DNA of 64,000 bases from Valencia hispanica (lineage: Eukaryota; Chordata; Actinopteri; Cyprinodontiformes; Valenciidae), in assembly GCA_963556495.2 (NCBI GenBank), contig OY747705.1, positions 2,014,001 through 2,078,000 on the forward strand. Reading direction: 5' to 3'. Shown here in pieces: positions 45,075-56,059 of the stretch. Below the pieces are notes generated by a model. That model saw only the letters and a program-made list of their open reading frames with translations. It had not been told where the DNA came from and ran no database searches. The number at the start of each line of letters is the position of its first letter. Position 1 is the stretch's first letter. The translations under genes were made by a program, and so were the position numbers.

Positions 45075-45180
45075 CTTTAAATGGGTCTGTTTTAAATGGG
45101 TCTTCAGAGTTGAATGGGTCTGCGGGAAGATCTTGAGGCTGACTGTTGAACATTGATGGCTTAACTTTGAATAGATCTTC
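45075..45180 (-). CDS. eps15: eps15 exon, start of DPF region
   Basis: A 106-nt exon: acceptor CTTCACAG, then GAAGATCTATTC; the end is AAAG|GTTGTC. It encodes EDLFKVKPSMFNSQPQDLPA, then DPFNSEDPFKTDPFK, three DPF motifs. It follows the coiled-coil exon 48200-48379 in phase 0. The FNSQPQDLPADPF..EDPFK layout parallels vertebrate Eps15 after its coiled coil. Confidence 0.87.
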
Positions 45181-45402
45181 CTGTGAAGTGGGAAAAATTT
45201 AAGAAAAAAGGCTTTATTGGATTTTGAATTGGACCATTTATCAGGAGGCATAAACAGGTAAGACATTCGGTAAATTTATTCATATTTACTAAACAAATGG
45301 CATGGCTTATCGACTCTTGATTAAACTAATTTTACGCTTTTAATTTGAGTCCAAGTGACAGATTTTTATCTTTGGCAGTTTTATCAATGGCATACTATAT
45401 TC
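45181..45402. other. eps15 intron, no feature
   Basis: Nothing recognised in this short intronic stretch. Confidence 0.4.
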
Positions 45403-45725
45403 CAGTGTGTCCCAAGCTTTTTTCCTTTAGGACCCCTTTGCCTAAGTCTAAGAGAAGATGGTACCCCCGAACAAAAACTCCTCACATACACAGTAAAAGT
45501 GATCAATTACAATTATTCCCAAAAATGAAACTACAATTGTAGGTTTTTGTTCTTATTCATGTTTTTACACTGTAGGCTATGTAGACAATTTTCTTTTAGT
45601 CTTTTGGATTTTATAAATGTAATATTTACCAATATAATATTGGTAACCTCACAACCTCAGCACAGACCAAACTGTACAGATCACCTGTAATCTCTAGAGA
45701 CCCGCTTGGGGGTTGGGAACCACTG
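45403..45725. mobile_element. hAT-type MITE
   Basis: The left end CAGTGTGTCCCAAGC and the right end GGGGGTTGGGAACCACTG form the CAGTG..CCCAA inverted repeats of hAT elements. The flanking octamers CTATATTC (45395-45402) and CCATATTG (45726-45733) agree at 6 of 8 positions. Non-coding; lies in an eps15 intron. Confidence 0.7.
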
Positions 45726-45859
45726 CCATATTGCACACAAAAATTATTTTCTATTATGATTTTTGTCAATCTCTTTTGACCTTGTACCTTGATATTTTTC
45801 ATGTTCTTTGTTTATAAAATATTGAGAACTTTGCTGAAATTAGCTGACTAAAGCAGAAC

Positions 45860-47436
45860 AAAAATACTTTATTGATCCCAGAGGAAAAGTGTTTTTGTAG
45901 CTCATACTTTTCCAGTTTCTTCATGGAGTTGTTGTAAACACTGATGGCAGGAAGGAACCCCTGTAGCTGTCTGTGTTACAGCGAAAATGTAGAAGCCTCA
46001 GACTGAAGACACTTTGTTGCTACATGACAGTCTCATGAAGAGGATGCTTAAGAGTTAACCATAATGTTCTTGATTTTGATTTTGTGAATTATTTTCATCA
46101 TCATCTGCAGAGGTTCCACAGTTGTCCCTAGAACAGAACCAATATCCTTAATCAGGTTGTTGAGCCACAACAGATGATGGCAGAAGAGATTACATTCTCA
46201 ACAACAAACTTGTAGAAGATATACAGCATCCTCATAAAGTATGGTCTGCTCTATCCCTTCTAGTAGACGGCTGCACTGTGGAGAATACAGTCTGTTGTCC
46301 AGGAGAACACAAAGGTATTTATATTCCTTCACCACCTCCACTTCTTCTCCCATGATGCAGTCAGTACATTTACATGCACATCTAAATCGAGCTTTTTGTC
46401 AAAATCGAGCTAATAGCTTGACCAGAATGGCAGCCTTTATCTCAGTTTACATATTCTGAAATTCGCCTTCTGCGACACTAGTGGCAAAATGCGCCCTTTC
46501 ATGTTGGCAATCTTTAGGATGACCTAGAGCGTCACACCAATAGTAAACAAATGCTGACAGCAGCAAAGCAGATGGAGTAAAAGCAGGATATGCACAATGA
46601 GGGAAGAAATGTACAACAACAATGCTGCAGCACAGTACATTTTGTAAGTACTGTACTGTTTGATATCCAGGCTGCTAATAGCTCAGCTAAGCTTCCTTTG
46701 CTGTTAACATGCAGAGAAATTCGGCTTTCTAACTGCATTATCTGGCATTACGTTAACTCAATTTATTCTTGGCTAGTTCGGTTTGACTCCAGCCGGACTA
46801 AGGGGTTTCATGCATTTCAAAATCAGGATTCCGTAGCACTAAGGCAGTAATTTGGTTTTCTCTTACTGCAGAAAAACACAATGAGTGTTTGACTTAACCC
46901 TGTTTCTTATTAAATCTACAAGCATCTCCTTTGTTTCGTTCAAATTCAAGGTAAGACTATTGTTTCCACACCATGCAAAAAAGCGGACCATCAGCTCTCT
47001 GTACTTAGATTGTTGTGTATCTCTGATCTACCTGACAAGTGCAGAGTCATCAGAGTATTTCTGCAGATGACAGGTTTCTGACTTGTAATGGAAGTCTGAA
47101 ATGTACTGAGTGAAAAGGAAAGGTGAGAGTACAGTCCCTTGTGTTGCTAATGTGCTGTTCACCAGCTGGTTTGACACACAGTCCTACAGTCTCACAAACT
47201 TTGGTCTGTCAGGTTGTCATTAATCCAGGCGATTGTTGAAACAATAAGCAAACAGCAGTTGGTCCTGATATGTTCTTGTTTGCTCACTCAAGTGGGCCAA
47301 CAAGAGGAACTTGATGATGTGGGATGTCAGGGCAACAGGTCTATAGCCATTGATGAGTGACGGATGAGTTTACTTTGGTACTGGAACAAGACAGGATGTC
47401 TTCCACAACACTGGATCCTTCTCCTGGGCAGAGGTG
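45860..47436 (-). mobile_element. Rex1-type LINE, 3' half, interrupted
   Basis: Antisense of the Rex1 reverse transcriptase and 3' end seen on + at 53.9-55.0 kb: CTTTATTGATCCCAGAGGAA at the end, CTGCAGATGACAGGT and CCAGGCGATTGTTGA further in. A foreign block of about 500 bp (about 46360-46870, starting CAGTACATTTACATGCACAT) splits it and may be a non-autonomous DNA transposon. Confidence 0.7.
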
Positions 47437-47960
47437 TCAAAAGTGTTCATATTCAATACTCAAGTAGAAGTATAGATACTAGGGTTTAAAAAGACTTCTG
47501 TAGAAGTTAAAGTATCAAGTCAAGTTTTTTACTCAAGTAAAAGTAAAAAAGTACTAAATTCAAAACTACTTAAATTATAAAAGTAAAGAATAAAGCTTAA
47601 GCCACACCTCCCCCAAAAAACTTTTACTTAAGGCCATAATGATTATAATGTTATATAAAAATGTTAATACTGAAACATTTGGGCTACACTAGGCTACCTG
47701 TTTCAGCCGCATATATGTCCAATAAAATGTATGCATTTTAGTGCAATGCAAATACATTAAACAACCATATGTGGACTACTGAGCATTAATAAGGGTCTTA
47801 TGGACTGGAAGATATGACTAGTTGCCTATAAATATTGTAGTGCTGCATTTGCCTGAGTCTGTACCACCAACATCTTTGAACTCAGCAACATACGTCTGCT
47901 TTGTCCTGGCTTGAGTATGAAGTGTAATACACAGCCAGAGATCAGCTACACCAAAAGAAT
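47437..47960. mobile_element. non-coding DNA-transposon-like repeat
   Basis: Starts GCAGAGGTGTCAAAAGTGTT and contains ACTCAAGTAGAAGTATAGAT and TTTTTTACTCAAGTAAAAGT, the hallmark text of a widespread fish MITE family. The right terminus is not clear. Confidence 0.5.
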
Positions 47961-48199
47961 CAGCATTTTTAAGTCATCAGGTGTGATCTACACACACAGT
48001 TTTATTTTTTTTATATATATTTTTTATTTAGTTTACCTTATTAAGAAAGAAAGATGATGACTCAAGATAGATCACTATACAGTTCCCATTCCTTCTGTGG
48101 GTCACCAGGTGTGTAAAATATGAAGTCCCATTTTTTTGTTACATAAGTTTGTAAAAATTGTAACATGTGATCTATAATGGAATGTATACATTTCCTGAC

Positions 48200-48379
48200 C
48201 TGCCTTCCCTTCCCTGCAGCTGAAAATCCTCCAGTCTCTCTGTCATTGAAGCCTTCACTCATGTCAGCCAGGTTTGTCATACTGCCTCCGTTGGTACCAT
48301 TTAAGGTGCTGTTGTACTGCTCAATTCCTTTAGACACTTCCTGCTGACTGTCTTGAATCTGAGACAACTTGCTGCGAGC
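48200..48379 (-). CDS. eps15: eps15 exon, end of coiled coil
   Basis: A 180-nt exon: acceptor TTCTGCAG, donor CAG|GTCAGG, phase 0 at both ends. It encodes ARSKLSQIQDSQQEVSKGIE, then a Gly/Asn/Ser-rich joint (LNGTNGG, MTNLADMSEGF) ending SAAGKGRQ. The first part is the end of the central coiled coil through which Eps15 oligomerises and pairs with intersectin-type partners. The joint leads into the AP-2-binding DPF region. EH domains and earlier coiled-coil exons should lie further right; none were found up to 64000. Confidence 0.88.
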
Positions 48380-49084
48380 CTGCAGAACACACAAACAAAT
48401 ATGCAAACAAAGAGTTCCCTATTTTTCATGTTTTCCCTTACATTCTTAAAACCAAAACAATGCAACTTATTTAAACATTTCATTATTTTCATTAACCAAA
48501 CATGTATAACAGGCAACAAATATTAGGCAAGCTGTGTTTTTGAGGATTACTTTTATTACTAAAATACTACAATGTAATCAGTCAATGCAAAATGTTCAGA
48601 AACCTTGAATCCAAATATTTAAGAACGTAAAAGTGGAGTTATGGAAATATATATCTTTATTTATAGATTTATTGGACAACTATTTGTCCAATAAATAAAG
48701 CCACTATTCTTGCTTGTTTGTAGGTGGTAAATACTTCTTTTCTGCACCAAAATAATTATTTAAAAAATCGTACAATGTGATTTCCTGGGTTTTCTTTTAC
48801 ATTCTGTCTCTCATAGTTGAAGTGTACCTATGCACCTACAAACATCTCATCTTTTTAAGTGGAACAGCTTGTACAATCAGTGGCTGCCAAATACTTCCCC
48901 ACTGTATAGTGTTAATACAAATACACAATTATACCATATAATCCATGTAAAATAAATAGCTCAGCATCTAAGTGGCCTCTATAAAAAAACAGAATTTTAC
49001 CAGTCTTATTTCTCTGGCTACCTACCGATAATAAATCATCCATTTACCATACCATGTTTATCTATAAAGTACATAAAAAATTTT
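48380..49084. other. eps15 intron, nothing recognised
   Basis: AT-rich, no repeat or frame that I can support. Confidence 0.4.
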
Positions 49085-49665
49085 TTTTAAGAAAAATCAG
49101 AAAATACATGAAGGTAAAGACAAAAGAGGTAAAAATAAAAACTAAATAAAACCAGCCAAATGCTGAGCAAACCATAGAGGAGAGTCAATGGCAATTAAAA
49201 GTCAGTGAATAAAAATGTGATTTCAGATGAGACTTAAAAGTGGTGAGCGATGGGGCCAACCTAATCTATAGAGGTCATTGGTTCCACAGTTTAGGTGCGC
49301 AAACTGAAAAAGCATGCTCACCCCAAGATTTACAGTGGAATCTTGGTATCTGTAGCAGATGGTGGTCAGCTGACCTGAGGGACCGGCCAGGTTTATAGGG
49401 CCTAGGGAGCTCAGATAGGTAGCTAGGGGCCAGACCATTGTGAGATTTAAAAACAAACAACAACATTTTAAAATGTATGTGGAGCTGAACAGTGAGCCAA
49501 TGTAGGTTTGCCAAAACTAGGGTTATGTATAGTCTCCATCCTAAACCAGTCAGAAAAAAGGGCAGCCGCATTCTGAACCAATTGAAGGCGAGCAATTGAA
49601 GATTTTTCAATACCATACAGGATTTCATTTTACTAATAATACACAATTATAACTAAGCTGATACA
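49085..49665 (-). mobile_element. L2-type LINE 3' end
   Basis: Minus frame 49646-49275 encodes the L2 tail: LANLHWLTVQ, FVFKSHNGLAPSYL, LLQIPRFHCKSWGEHAFS, APKLWNQ. Downstream in sense it decays into A-rich 3' UTR. Confidence 0.75.
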
Positions 49666-49954
49666 AGTGCAAGCTATTGGACACCAAATCTACCCACATA
49701 GCATTGTTAGAAAACAAATGCTATAAACGCAATTCACAAACACACGCACACACAGTTTGTGCACAAATCTGTAGTTTTGTACACAAATCATACCTAATTA
49801 TAGGGCAATATTATTATGCATGTTTTAAAAGGCATCTTTAAGGTTCTTCCAAATGGCTGAAAAACATTTTCTGAGGTGAAAGTAAATTTGGTTACCGTAA
49901 TAGGCTTAGCGAAGGGAGAGAACAACACTTTTAGGGAGCAGTGACAAGCTGGGG

Positions 49955-50270
49955 TGGCTGTAGTTCAGAGGTAGAGTTGTCGGCCTGCGACCCAGAAATT
50001 GTGGGTTTGATTCCTCCTCTGCCTGCTACATGTCGTCGTGTCCTTGGGCAAGACACTTCACCTACCCGCCTACTGGTGATGCACAATATGGCAGCATCGC
50101 TTCTGTCAGTCTGCCCCAGGGCAGCTATGGCTACAATCGTAGCTTGCTACCACCGGTGTGTGAATGTGAGAGTGAATGAATAATGGAGTTGTAAAGTGCT
50201 TTGAGGGTGTAGAAAAGCACTATATAATTGCAAGCCATTATTATTATTATTATTAATAATAATAATAATA
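49955..50270 (+). mobile_element. tRNA-derived SINE with (ATT)n tail
   Basis: The head has an A-box-like TGGCTGTAGTTCAGAGGTAG and a B box GGTTTGATTCC (50003-50013), an internal RNA polymerase III promoter. The body follows, and a LINE-like 3' end GTAAAGTGCTTTGAGGG..AAAAGCACTATATAATTGCA leads into (ATT)n. The tail shared with L2 LINEs suggests they supply the retrotransposition machinery. Confidence 0.85.
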
Positions 50271-50950
50271 GCGACTCCTTCCTGCAGCAGCTGCAGAAAC
50301 CGGAGCTTCACTTAATCAGCAGCTTGTAAACTGGAAGTAACCAGGGTAAGTGTTGTGTCTGTTTTAAAGAACAGTTCATGACAAAAAATAGTCAGTGGTT
50401 AAAATGCAATGGTTTAAAGTGTGTAAATACATTTTATTATTTAGCTATGTTTAATTAAATTGTATGTAACTAAGTGGGAAATTCAGATTGCACTTCGATT
50501 AAATATATCCACATGAAACATAGTCAAGTAAATTCTCTTTAATCTGGGTGACCTGATTAATAACTTACATGCAAATTCTGATTAAAACAAATAATGTAAA
50601 AGCTATGAAATATCATTGCTTCCCTTGAGATAAATTAGCAATAATGGACAGTTTTGCCATTTAAATAAAAGTCATACACCTAAACGGGATATTTTTATAA
50701 ACTAAACTCCTAAATATTTTTGGACGGATGCTTTACAGATGACAGACGTGGTGTTGCAATCGGAAACTGTAAAAGTAACTCCTGACCCTTTTTAACAAAT
50801 TTTTATTTCAATGTGTTTGTATTTGTCATTTAGGAGCATTTTCATGGATGTAGTCTAATTGAGTACACCATTAAACATTTTGGGAAACTGAATGGGTTTT
50901 TGTTACTTTACATCTGTTAAATTATAAGAAAGTTGTATAACACTGTAAGA
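50271..50950. other. no recognisable feature
   Basis: AT-rich sequence after the SINE tail; nothing supported. Confidence 0.4.
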
Positions 50951-50959
50951 AGTATGATT

Positions 50960-51185
50960 CTACACATATAACTGTATATTTTGGTTGCCGTGCTGCTCCC
51001 TAAATGTATGATAAGCTTCCCTTAGCACATTAGGATCTAAACAACAGCCCTCAAATCCAGGATGGCTAATTACAAACTGAGATGGGGTGGTCAGGCTGAA
51101 CAAGAAGTTCTTGAATGGTTGAAGTTCTGGACAGGACACACCTGATAATGTGGTCCACTGGTCCAAATAGGCTTGACCGATCTGA
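50960..51185 (-). other. minus open stretch, possibly P2X7-tail-like transposon protein
   Basis: About 70 codons ending in a stop: DQWTTLSGVSCPEL, then HPGFEGCCLDPNVLREAYHT and FREQHGN. The C-L-x-P-x-V-L-x-x-A-Y pattern resembles the cysteine-rich domain shared by P2X7 tails and many fish mobile-element proteins. Only this short part is present, without splice evidence. It could equally be an exon of an unknown gene. Confidence 0.3.
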
Positions 51186-51727
51186 ATAATACATGATCAG
51201 ATAAGAACCAAGGATTATGAAAACTAAAGGAGTGCTCCTGATTAATGGACTTTACTGGTTGGAAAGAATTTTATTCATACATAATCAAGGCACAATGGGC
51301 TTTGCTTGTATGTGTAAACAGTAGTGACAGGGTATATAGAGCCTGCACTGTACTTAATCGAATACAGCCAGAGTCCCAGCTCGGCTCTGTGCAGAGAGAT
51401 AAAAATGAGAGCAAATTGATTAAATTGGTCAGAGGTAGGAACAGTTTTGAGCCTAACTATGTGTATATGTGATTATCATTTCGCTATATGTTTTCTTGGA
51501 AGGTGTTTTATCTATGTTAGGGTAGATATATTTCTGTAAAAACATATTTACATTTCCCAAATTTACTTTGCAGTTAGCCTTTCCAGTTCTTTTTACATGT
51601 TTTTGTTTTCCATTTCAATATCTCCCCCTCTACTGTTTAAATGATCTCTGTTTAGTCAGTAGCTCAAGCTGATGTTTTCCTTGTTGGTCAATGAGCTGGA
51701 TCAAAGACTACTCTTGAACTAAAAAAA

Positions 51728-51930
<203 letters not shown>

Positions 51931-52225
51931 TTTTTTTTCTCTATATATATTCTTTCCATAGATACCAACATGAGGACTTTTAAGCTGATCTTGTCTGAGA
52001 ATTACAGGCAGAAAGATGCAGTTCGCGGGTAAGATAGCCGTTTTTAAAGAGGTCCTGTGTGCTCTATTCAGCCAAGAAAAAAATTTAAGTAATTCTGGCT
52101 CAATCCTAGATTGCCATACCTATTTGGAAAGGTCTTTATCTTTACTATTTAAATATCACAACATGATCTACCTAACATTAACTTTATGCTTGCAATAAAT
52201 GATAAAATCTGAAATAATACCTTAA
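51931..52225. other. no recognisable feature
   Basis: Nothing supported between the palindrome and the Rex1 element. Confidence 0.4.
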
Positions 52226-53290
52226 TTGAAGCCACAAATCCCTGAAGAGTTGATAAGGAGGAGACGTGGATGTGGAGCAGGAGCAAAAAGGAGACAGAGA
52301 AGGAGGAAGTTCAAGCCATCTCTTCCCTCGATCTTAATGGGCAATGCGAGATCACTGCCTAACAAGATAAATGAACTCAAAGCCCTTACAAGGACTCAGC
52401 CAGAGTATTGGGAATGCAGTGTTATGTGTTTTATTGATTTGTGGCTGCAGGATCATATCCCCAACTCCAAAGTCTCTCTGCCAGGCTTCCTGACTGTACG
52501 AGCAGACAGAAATCTGAAGACGAGCAGGAAAAGAAAAGGAGGTGGAGTACCAGTGCTTGTCAACAACAGATGGTGTCATCCAGGACATGTTACTGTGAAG
52601 TGTTGTCTCTGCAGCCCAGATATTGAACTCTTGGCAGAATGTTTTCGTCCATATTATTTACCAAGAGAGTTGACCAGTGTTATTTTGGCAGATGCTTACA
52701 TTCCACTTTCAGCTGTTGCCAACAATGCATGTGATGTCATCAGTTCCGTTGTTGCTAAGCTACAGGCAAAGCACCCCAATGCATTTGTGGCAATATCTGG
52801 TGATTTTAATCATGCCTCACTCTCGTCCACACTTCCAACATTTCAACAGTTTGTCAACTGCTCTACAAGAGAAATCAGGACCTTGGATTTGTTTTATGCA
52901 AATGTAAAGGATGCATACATGTCCAAACCAAGACCTCCTCTGGGACAATCAGATCACAATCTTGTTTTTCTCTGTTCAGAATATAAGCCACTTGTTCAGA
53001 GGCAACCTGTTACAAAGAAAACTGTGAGAAAATGGTCACAGGAAGCTGAAGAAGCCCTGCAGGGTTGTTTTGCAACCACAAACTGGATGACTCTTTGCCA
53101 AGCACATAGAGAGGACATTAATTCCATGAATGGGTGTGTGACGGACTATATAAACTTCTGTGTGGACAGTATCATCCCCACCAGAACAGTGAGATGCTTC
53201 CCTGATAACAAACCCTGGATCACCAATGACCTCCAGGAGCTGCTAAACAAGAAAAAAGAGCCTTCAGGGAGGGAGACAGGGAATTACTGA
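52226..53290 (+). CDS. Rex1 endonuclease, 354 codons open
   Basis: AP-like endonuclease: LMGNARSLPNKINEL (start motif with catalytic Asn), MCFIDLWLQD where the family usually has a Thr/Ser-Glu (catalytic Glu replaced by Asp), AISGDFNHA (Asp-Asn pair), LDLFYANV, and GQSDHNLVF (Asp-His). A basic KRRQRRRKFK run precedes it. It then continues into the linker (PWITNDLQELLNKKK) before a stop at 53288. Nearly intact, but the replaced Glu and downstream breaks suggest inactivity. Confidence 0.75.
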   Translation: MKPQIPEELIRRRRGCGAGAKRRQRRRKFKPSLPSILMGNARSLPNKINELKALTRTQPEYWECSVMCFIDLWLQDHIPNSKVSLPGFLTVRADRNLKTSRKRKGGGVPVLVNNRWCHPGHVTVKCCLCSPDIELLAECFRPYYLPRELTSVILADAYIPLSAVANNACDVISSVVAKLQAKHPNAFVAISGDFNHASLSSTLPTFQQFVNCSTREIRTLDLFYANVKDAYMSKPRPPLGQSDHNLVFLCSEYKPLVQRQPVTKKTVRKWSQEAEEALQGCFATTNWMTLCQAHREDINSMNGCVTDYINFCVDSIIPTRTVRCFPDNKPWITNDLQELLNKKKEPSGRETGNY

Positions 53291-53299
53291 GGAGTATAC

Positions 53300-54948
53300 A
53301 GAAGCAACTTAAGGTCAAGATCAAAGACAGCAAATAGGCATACAGGAAGAAGCTGGAGAACAAACTACAGAGGAACAATATCAGAGATGTCTGGTCAGGA
53401 ATGAAAAAGATCACAGGCTTTAAGGACAGGATAGATTGGATAGATTGAAGTCTGGACAGAGCCAATGAACTGAACAGATTCTTCAACAGGTTCAGTTCAG
53501 GAACTAGCTCAGCATCCTCCTCTCCTGTTCCCAGCCAAACAGACATCCCACTCTCCTCGGACCAACAGCTTTCCTGTTACACCTCAGATGCTTTATCCTT
53601 CACCTCAGCCATGAACTCTTCTGATTCCACAAGTTTGACTTCAACTAAGTCAGGAAATGCTGCTACCCCCTTTGCCTCCCACAACCACTTGTCTGTCTCC
53701 AAAACTCAGGTGAAGAGGCAGCTGGAAAAACTGAACCGGAACAAGGCTGCAGGTCCAGATGGTGTCAGCCCCAGAGTCCTGAAGGCCTGTGCACAGCAGC
53801 TTTCTGGGATTCTGCAGCACCTCTTCAACCTTAGCCTAACTCAGGAGAAGGTTCCAGTGTTGTGGAAGACATCATGCCTTGTTCCAGTTCCAAAGAGAAC
53901 TAACCCATCGGTCATCAATGACTATAGACCTGTTGCCCTTATATCTCACATCATGAAGGTCCTGGAGAGACTCCTGTTGGCCCACCTGAATAAGCAAACA
54001 AGAACATATCAGGACCCGCTGCAGTTTGCTTATTGCTGTGGAGTTGGGGTTGAAGATGCCATCATCCACCTGCTTCAACCAACCCCACTGTCATCTGGAC
54101 AAAGCAGACAGCACTGTGAGGATCATGTTCTTTGATTTCTCCAGTGCATTTAACACAATTCGGGCTGATTTGCTTTGTCAGAAACTCCCGAAGACACAGG
54201 TGGAGCACTCAACAATCACCTGGATCAGTGACTACATGACAAACAGACCACAGTTTGTGAAACTGAAGAATTGTGTATCAAATTAGGTGGTCAGAAGCAC
54301 AGGAGCACCACAGGGGACCGTACTCTCGCCATTCCTTTTCACTCTGTACACTCAAGACTTCCAGTACAAATCAGAGACCTGTCATCTGCAGAAATACTCA
54401 GATGACAGAGATGGACAAGAAGCTGAATACAAAGAGCTGGTGGACCGCTTTGTGCCATGGTGTGGAAACAATAGTCTTACTTTGAATGTGAATAAAGCAA
54501 AGGAGATGATTGTAGATTTCAGATGAAACGGGGATAAGTCAAAGACTGTTTCCATCATGAGGAGGCGCAACAGTGAGACAGTCTACAAGAATGGACAGAG
54601 CAGACTGTACTTCTTGAGGAAGCTTAGGTCACAAAGGTTTGCAGCGAGATACTGCAAATCTTCTACAAGTCTGTTTTGGAGAGTGTAATCCCTTCAGCCG
54701 TCCTCTGTTGGGGTAGCAGCATCAGAGCCAGGGACTTAAAAAGGCTCAACAACCTGATAAAGAAGGCTGATTCTGTTCTTGGCACTACTGTGGAACCCCT
54801 GGAGATTATGCAAAGAAGGATTCTTCATAGAATCAAACAAATCATGGTCAACCCTGAGCATCCTCTTCATGAGACTGTCATACAACAACAGAGTGTCTTC
54901 AGTTTCGCTGCAATACAGACCGCTACAGGAAATCCTTCCTGCCCATAG
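53300..54948 (+). pseudogene. Rex1 reverse transcriptase, several frame breaks
   Basis: 53611-54135: NRNKAAGPDGVSPRVLKAC, VPVPKRTNPSVINDYRPVAL (RT 1-2), LQFAYCCGVGVEDAI. After a shift, 54026-54286: MFFDFSSAFNTIRADLL (catalytic Asp). Then 54287-54526: GAPQGTVLSPFLFTLYTQDF and KYSDDRDG (catalytic Asp-Asp). Then 54676-54948: the C-terminal domain (WGSSIRARDLKRLNNLIKKA). At least three breaks. Confidence 0.75.
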
Positions 54949-55048
54949 TCATCATTATCTACAACAACTCCTTAAATAATTAATTATATAAGCTACAACA
55001 CCACCTAATTTCCTTCTGGGATCAATAAAGTATTTTTGAATTGAATTG

Positions 55049-56040
55049 TCCAGATTATTGTTTTTTAGCAGTTTAGCAACTGCTGTTTTTAAAGCTTGAA
55101 GGAAGACACCAGATAGGAGGGATGAGTTCACTTTTTAAATCAGATCAGACCCAATGACAGGCCAAACTTTCTTAAGGAAAGCTGTGGGTAGTGTTGTAAC
55201 TATTAATAATAAAAGTTGTTGTCTGGGTTTCTGAGCATCAATAATTATAAACAATAATTTAATATTAATATAATTATTGATGACGTTCGAGTTTAACCTG
55301 TTTATTAAAGATATAGGGGCACCAATCTCATAAATGAGATCATTTGGAAATTATCTACCAGCTTGTTTAATGAGTTGGAGTTGGGAGATGAGGGGGATGT
55401 GGAAGAAAGTTAAATACGATTACAGGTTTCAACTGAACTGTCCCCTAGAAAACGCAAAAACAGTTATTTCACTGTGGGTAGATATTTTAGCAGAGATGGT
55501 ACTTTCAAAGAAAACACAGAACTGGTCAGATAGCGCAATATCAATTACCGAGATGTCAGATATAGTTAAACCTTAATTAATTAAGTCCAGAGTGTGTCCT
55601 CGATCGTGTGTTGGTTGTTTGACATGCTGGGTCAGGCCGAAGTTGTGAAGAGTGTCACTTAATGTTTTTGCTAGTCTATCCTGGGGGTTGTCAGTATGGA
55701 TGTTGAAGACCCCCCACAATGATTTTTTTAGTTATAAACAATACATATAACGGAAAGAAGCTAGCTGAAATCATTAAAGAAGTTAGAGTTACGTTTTGGG
55801 GTTTATATAAACTTAGAAATAGGGCTCTGTTAGGCTCATTTATCTGGGTGGCTAGGTATTCAAGAGTCAAATATGCCCAGGGATACCCCTTTAAAGTTCA
55901 TTGAGTTATGAAAAAATGTGGCTACGCCTCCCCCTCGTCTGTGTTTCCTGCTCCTGCTTAAGAAATTGTAATTTGGAGGAGTAGATTCAATCAATACAGA
56001 TGTTTCCTATTTAAGTCTAGCCAGGTTTCTGATTAAAAAA
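55049..56040 (-). mobile_element. L2-type LINE, endonuclease and start of RT
   Basis: Minus sense: FNIHTDNPQDRLAKTLSDTL, NFGLTQHVKQPTHDRGHTLD and ALSDQFCVFF (endonuclease C-terminal half, final His replaced by Gln), then after the LTR-like block at 55192-55337, KKVNSSLLSGVFLQALKTAV, the entry to reverse transcriptase. The + Rex1 at 52226-55048 abuts its truncated end. Confidence 0.7.
55192..55337 (-). repeat. ERV-2 LTR-like fragment inside the L2
   Basis: Inverted copy of about 6746-6890, the 3' part of the ERV-2 LTR, from GAGATYGGTGCCCCTATATC to GTTACAACA, with scattered differences. No clear target duplication. Confidence 0.7.
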
Positions 56041-56059
56041 TATGGTGATTTGTAGGATG

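Larger units (their letters stand above)
52226..55048 (+). mobile_element. long Rex1-type (CR1-group) LINE
   Basis: Endonuclease, linker, reverse transcriptase and 3' end in order, ending TTTCCTTCTGGGATCAATAAAG..GAATTGAATTG at 55048. It is the most complete Rex1 here. Related 3' ends lie at 42.85-43.1 and 45.9-47.4 kb on minus. The family call follows the characteristic end and protein style. Confidence 0.8.

Noticed and set aside
49955..50030. Possible functional tRNA gene
   Set aside because: A and B boxes are present, but the cloverleaf is not complete and the sequence runs into a SINE body and (ATT)n tail.
53220..53546. 108-codon minus frame inside Rex1
   Set aside because: Antisense shadow of the Rex1 linker.
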